Assembly (NCBI RefSeq): GCF_002407065.1
Contig: NZ_CP023564.1
Location: forward strand, 3,038,001-3,102,000
Direction: 5' to 3'
DNA length: 64,000 nt
Source of the DNA: Brachybacterium ginsengisoli
GTDB lineage: Bacteria; Actinomycetota; Actinomycetes; Actinomycetales; Dermabacteraceae
The notes beneath the pieces were generated by a model. It worked only from the letters and a program-made list of their open reading frames with translations, was not told the DNA's origin and searched no databases. Made by a program: the position numbers and the translations under genes. Shown here one piece after another: positions 61,170 through 64,000 of the stretch; the first letter of the stretch is position 1, and each line of letters begins with the position of its first letter.

Positions 61170-61906
61170 CCGGCGTGGGCGTGCTCGTGGGGGTGCTCGT
61201 GATCGTGGGAGTGCTCGTCCTCGGCGTGGAAGTGCGGCGCCATCGGCCCGGGGTCCTGCGGGGCGTGGGTGCCCGCGGTGTGGGCGGCGAGCAGCTCCAG
61301 CACCCAGGCGCGCAGGGCCGCGACGGTGTCCTCCTGGTGACGGGAGACCCCGAGCACCGGCCCGCCCTCGCGTGCCGCGGTCGCGTCGGCGAGCATCAGC
61401 TCCACGTCGACCCCCACGTGCGGGGCGAGGTCGACCTTGTTCACCACCAGCAGGTCGGCGCGGCCGATCCCCGGGCCGCCCTTGCGGGCCACGTCGCCGC
61501 CGCCGGCGACGTCGAGCACGAAGATCTGCGCGTCGACCAGCGCCGGGGAGAAGGTCGCGGTGAGGTTGTCGCCGCCGGACTCGACGAGCACCAGGTCCAG
61601 CGGGTCGAAGTCCGCCTCGAGGTCCTCGACGGCGGCGAGGTTCGCGGTGACGTCGTCGCGGATCGCGGTGTGGGGGCAGGCGCCGGTCTCGACGGCGCGG
61701 ATGCGCTCGGGCTCGAGCACCCCGGCGGAGCGCAGGAAGCGGGCGTCCTCGTCGGTGTAGATGTCGTTGGTGATCACGCCGATGCGGATCTCGCCGGCCA
61801 GGGCGCGGCAGATCGTCGCGATGAGCGAGCTCTTGCCGGTGCCGACGGGGCCGGCGACCCCCAGCCGGAGCGAGCGGTTCGGGGATCGGTGGGTGTTCTC
61901 AGGCAC
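61166..61906 (-). CDS. ureG: urease accessory GTPase UreG with C-terminal His-rich tail
   Basis: A 246-residue SIMIBI GTPase. The P-loop is [18 protein letters not shown] (near 16-32), the nickel-binding CPH motif is in [14 protein letters not shown], and [31 protein letters not shown] and VVNKVDLAP follow. The last about 25 residues are a His/Asp/Glu run ([20 protein letters not shown]), a likely nickel store. UreG tails in other bacteria are more often N-terminal. No ureE lies between ureC and ureF, so the tail may do part of that job. Confidence 0.93.
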   Translation of the reverse strand: MPENTHRSPNRSLRLGVAGPVGTGKSSLIATICRALAGEIRIGVITNDIYTDEDARFLRSAGVLEPERIRAVETGACPHTAIRDDVTANLAAVEDLEADFDPLDLVLVESGGDNLTATFSPALVDAQIFVLDVAGGGDVARKGGPGIGRADLLVVNKVDLAPHVGVDVELMLADATAAREGGPVLGVSRHQEDTVAALRAWVLELLAAHTAGTHAPQDPGPMAPHFHAEDEHSHDHEHPHEHAHAG

Positions 61907-62564
61907 GGAAGAGCCTCCTCGGCAGTGCGGACTGGGCCTCGGACCAGCCCTCGGTCAGGGGTGCCCCCGCGCACGGGATGTGCGTGGGGTCGGTCAGCGC
62001 GGCGAGCTCCGCCACGCGGGGTTCCAGGAGCGCGCAGGCCTCGAGCACGAGGGCGGCCGCGGCGCGGGGGTCGCCCGGCTCGAGCTTGAGGAGGGCGGAG
62101 GCGATGGTCTGCGCGTCGTCGTAGGCGATCAGGCGCACCAGGTCCTCGGCCTCGAGTCCTGCGGCCGCGGCGACGAGGCCCAGCACGATCGGCCGGGGCC
62201 AGGAGCTGTCCCGCCGGTCGGGCACCGGGACCGCGCCGGGCCACAGCACGTCGGCCGCGCGGCGCAGCCCGTCCCCGAGGGCGCCGGCGACCTCGCGCTG
62301 GGCGCGGCTCGGGGTGCGGGCCGCCCATTCGGCGCGCAGGCGATCCAGGTCCGAGGCGGGCCCGAGGGCTCGGGCGACGACCGCGGTCCCGGCCTCCACC
62401 AGGACCACCGTGCGGATCCGGGAGGCGACGTACCCGGCCACGTCAGTCGGGGCCAGCCCGTCGCGCAGCGCCGCCTCGAGGGCGTTCGAGGAGACGTGCG
62501 CGCCGGCGGGCAGGCGGGAGTCCGCGAGCAGCAGGGCGACCGTGAGCGACGCTGAGGCAGTCAT
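61899..62564 (-). CDS. ureF: urease accessory protein UreF
   Basis: A 221-residue helical protein. The N-terminus [20 protein letters not shown] matches the UreF pattern (LLQLADSALPTGGFAHS). The C-terminus [15 protein letters not shown] is the short tail that orders on binding UreD/UreH. It acts as the adaptor of the activation complex. It starts 5 nt after ureC ends and overlaps ureG by 8 nt. Confidence 0.87.
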   Translation of the reverse strand: MTASASLTVALLLADSRLPAGAHVSSNALEAALRDGLAPTDVAGYVASRIRTVVLVEAGTAVVARALGPASDLDRLRAEWAARTPSRAQREVAGALGDGLRRAADVLWPGAVPVPDRRDSSWPRPIVLGLVAAAAGLEAEDLVRLIAYDDAQTIASALLKLEPGDPRAAAALVLEACALLEPRVAELAALTDPTHIPCAGAPLTEGWSEAQSALPRRLFRA

Positions 62565-62569
62565 CGGGC

Positions 62570-64000
62570 TCAGAACATCTGGTAGAGCTGGGCCAGCGGC
62601 AGCGAGCTGGCGGGTGCCGGTTCGACGAGCTCCCCGTCGATCCGGATCTCGAAGGTGTCCGGGCGGATGTCGATCCGGGGCAGCGCGTCGTTGAGGCGGA
62701 GGTCCGCCTTGGTGACGTCGCGGGTCGGGGCCACCGGCAGCAGCTCCCGGGACAGGCCCAGGCGATCGCGCAGACCGTCCTCGACCGCGGAGGGGGCCAC
62801 GAAGGAGACCGAGAGCGCGTCCCCGATCGCGTCCCCGAAGGCGGGGCGCATCAGCACCGGCTGCGGGGTGGGGATCGAGGCGTTCGGGTCCCCGAGCGCC
62901 GCCCACGCGATCACGCCGCCCTTGAGCACCAGCGCGGGTCGCACACCGAAGAAGCGCGGGTCCCAGAGCACCAGGTCGGCGAGCTTGCCCTCCTCGACGG
63001 AGCCGATGTGGGCGTCGACGCCGTGGGCGATCGCGGGGTTGATCGTGTACTTCGCGACGTAGCGGCGGGCCCGTTCGTTGTCCGCCGGCATGGTGTCGCC
63101 GAGGGAGCCGACGCGGTCCTTCATGACGTGCGCGACCTGCCAGGTGCGGGTGATGACCTCGCCGATCCTGCCCATCGCCTGTGCGTCGGAGGACGTGATC
63201 GACAGGGCGCCCATGTCGTGCAGGAGGTCCTCGGCGGCGATGGTCGAGGCGCGTATCCGGGACTCGGCGAAGGCGAGGTCCTCGGGCACGGAGGGCTTGA
63301 GGTGGTGGCAGACCATCAGCATGTCGAGATGCTCGGCCACGGTGTTGACGGTGTGCGGGAGGGTCGGGTTGGTCGATCCGGGCAGCACATGGGGCAGGGA
63401 GGCGATCTCGAGGATGTCGGGGGCGTGCCCGCCTCCCGCGCCCTCGATGTGGAAGGCGTGGAGGGTGCGGCCGTCCATCGCGGCGATCGTGGACTGCACG
63501 AAGCCGGACTCGTTCAGCGAGTCCGAGTGCAGGGCCACCTGCAGGCCGTGCTCGCCGGCGGCGCGCAGCGAGGCGTCGATCGCGGCCGGGGTCGCGCCCC
63601 AGTCCTCGTGGACCTTGTACCCGGCGGCGCCGGCGAGGGCCTGCTCGGCCAGCGCCTCGGCGGAGACGGTGTTGCCCTTGCCCAGGAGCAGCACGTTCAC
63701 GGGCAGGCGGTCCAGGGCCTGATGCATCCGGCCCAGGTGCCAGGCGCCGGGGGTGACGGTGGTGGCGCGGCTGCCCTCCGACGGGCCGGTCCCGCCGCCG
63801 CCGATGGTGGTGATGCCGGTGGCCAGCGCCTCGTGGATCTGCGAGGGCGAGAGCAGGTGGACGTGGGTGTCGAAGGCGCCCGCGGTGAGGATCTTCCCCT
63901 CCCCGGAGATCACGTCCGTGGAGGGCCCGATGCGCAGCGCGGGGTGGATGCCGTCGGAGATGTCGGGGTTCCCGGACTTGCCGAGCGCGACGATCCTGCC
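62570..64000 (-). CDS. ureC: urease subunit alpha (UreC), 5' end beyond the window
   Basis: The last 476 codons of the catalytic urease subunit; the frame is open to the right edge. Nickel and active-site motifs are visible: [12 protein letters not shown] (His-x-His), [11 protein letters not shown] (the carbamylated Lys), [25 protein letters not shown] and [20 protein letters not shown] (flap Cys-His). The C-terminus [11 protein letters not shown] is normal. It hydrolyses urea to ammonia and carbamate in the cytosol. Upstream ureA and ureB should lie to the right. Confidence 0.95.
   Translation of the reverse strand, partial: GRIVALGKSGNPDISDGIHPALRIGPSTDVISGEGKILTAGAFDTHVHLLSPSQIHEALATGITTIGGGGTGPSEGSRATTVTPGAWHLGRMHQALDRLPVNVLLLGKGNTVSAEALAEQALAGAAGYKVHEDWGATPAAIDASLRAAGEHGLQVALHSDSLNESGFVQSTIAAMDGRTLHAFHIEGAGGGHAPDILEIASLPHVLPGSTNPTLPHTVNTVAEHLDMLMVCHHLKPSVPEDLAFAESRIRASTIAAEDLLHDMGALSITSSDAQAMGRIGEVITRTWQVAHVMKDRVGSLGDTMPADNERARRYVAKYTINPAIAHGVDAHIGSVEEGKLADLVLWDPRFFGVRPALVLKGGVIAWAALGDPNASIPTPQPVLMRPAFGDAIGDALSVSFVAPSAVEDGLRDRLGLSRELLPVAPTRDVTKADLRLNDALPRIDIRPDTFEIRIDGELVEPAPASSLPLAQLYQMF

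Overview
The window is 64 kb of a very GC-rich chromosome from an actinobacterium. The content and style (DUF222/HNH 'REP13E12-type' gene, bacterial RIO kinase, FBP zinc-finger protein, AddAB-like nuclease, ureF-ureG-ureD without ureE, strong third-codon G/C bias, many leaderless starts) fit Micrococcales, most probably the Brachybacterium/Dermabacteraceae group. That placement is an inference from gene content, not a search result. No tRNA, rRNA, CRISPR array, insertion sequence or prophage was seen. Genes are packed tightly; the only stretch above 300 bp without a gene is 35803-36275.

Layout. 1-7.5 kb: end of a nucleosidase, a BCCT osmolyte transporter, a 2-hydroxyacid dehydrogenase, a membrane alpha/beta-hydrolase, a rhodanese and a Tat-exported phosphodiesterase. 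7.5-13.6 kb: a 6PGDH-like reductase and a five-gene minus-strand run (SPFH protein, double zinc-ribbon protein, small membrane protein, FAD dehydrogenase, P-loop kinase). 13.7-19.3 kb: two ten-helix transporters of the BASS/ACR3 type, a methyltransferase, an SRPBCC protein and an ABC exporter. 19.3-22.8 kb: a four-gene operon of ABC ATPase, permease, sensor kinase and response regulator, the usual layout of a drug/stress-sensing export module. 22.9-29 kb: amidohydrolase, MFS transporter, DoxX protein, VOC protein and a large exported GxGYxYP protein. 29-34.6 kb: RIO kinase with a leader peptide, DUF1992 protein, SRPBCC protein, beta-propeller, acetyltransferase, and a MerR-PP2C fusion regulator. 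34.6-38 kb: AAA ATPase and a DUF222/HNH gene preceded by two DnaA-box repeats. 38-48 kb: nicotinamidase, FadH-like reductase, class B PBP, PfkB kinase, glutathione peroxidase, stomatin-like SPFH protein, sulfatase, DoxX protein. 48-54.6 kb: AddB-like and AddA-like recombination nucleases plus a small kinase. 54.7-56.4 kb: FBP protein with a second leader peptide, and an aldo/keto reductase. 56.4-64 kb: a nitrogen-scavenging block with ureohydrolase, MFS importer, divergent PucR regulator and urease genes ureD, ureG, ureF, ureC (ureC runs off the right end).

How it works together. The last block reads as a route from an imported guanidino compound to urea (ureohydrolase) and then to ammonia (urease), probably under PucR control. 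The regulatory layer is the most unusual part. At least fifteen genes have a -10-like hexamer a nearly constant 6 nt before the start codon, so they are probably translated from leaderless mRNAs. Two genes (RIO kinase and FBP protein) instead have 17-codon leader ORFs with good Shine-Dalgarno sites, both containing His-x-x-Cys near the end and both stopping at TGAGAGCGG, next to hairpins that can pair with sequence at or near the main ribosome site. The MerR-PP2C gene has a strong internal ribosome site exactly at the domain boundary, so it may yield both a fused regulator and a free phosphatase.
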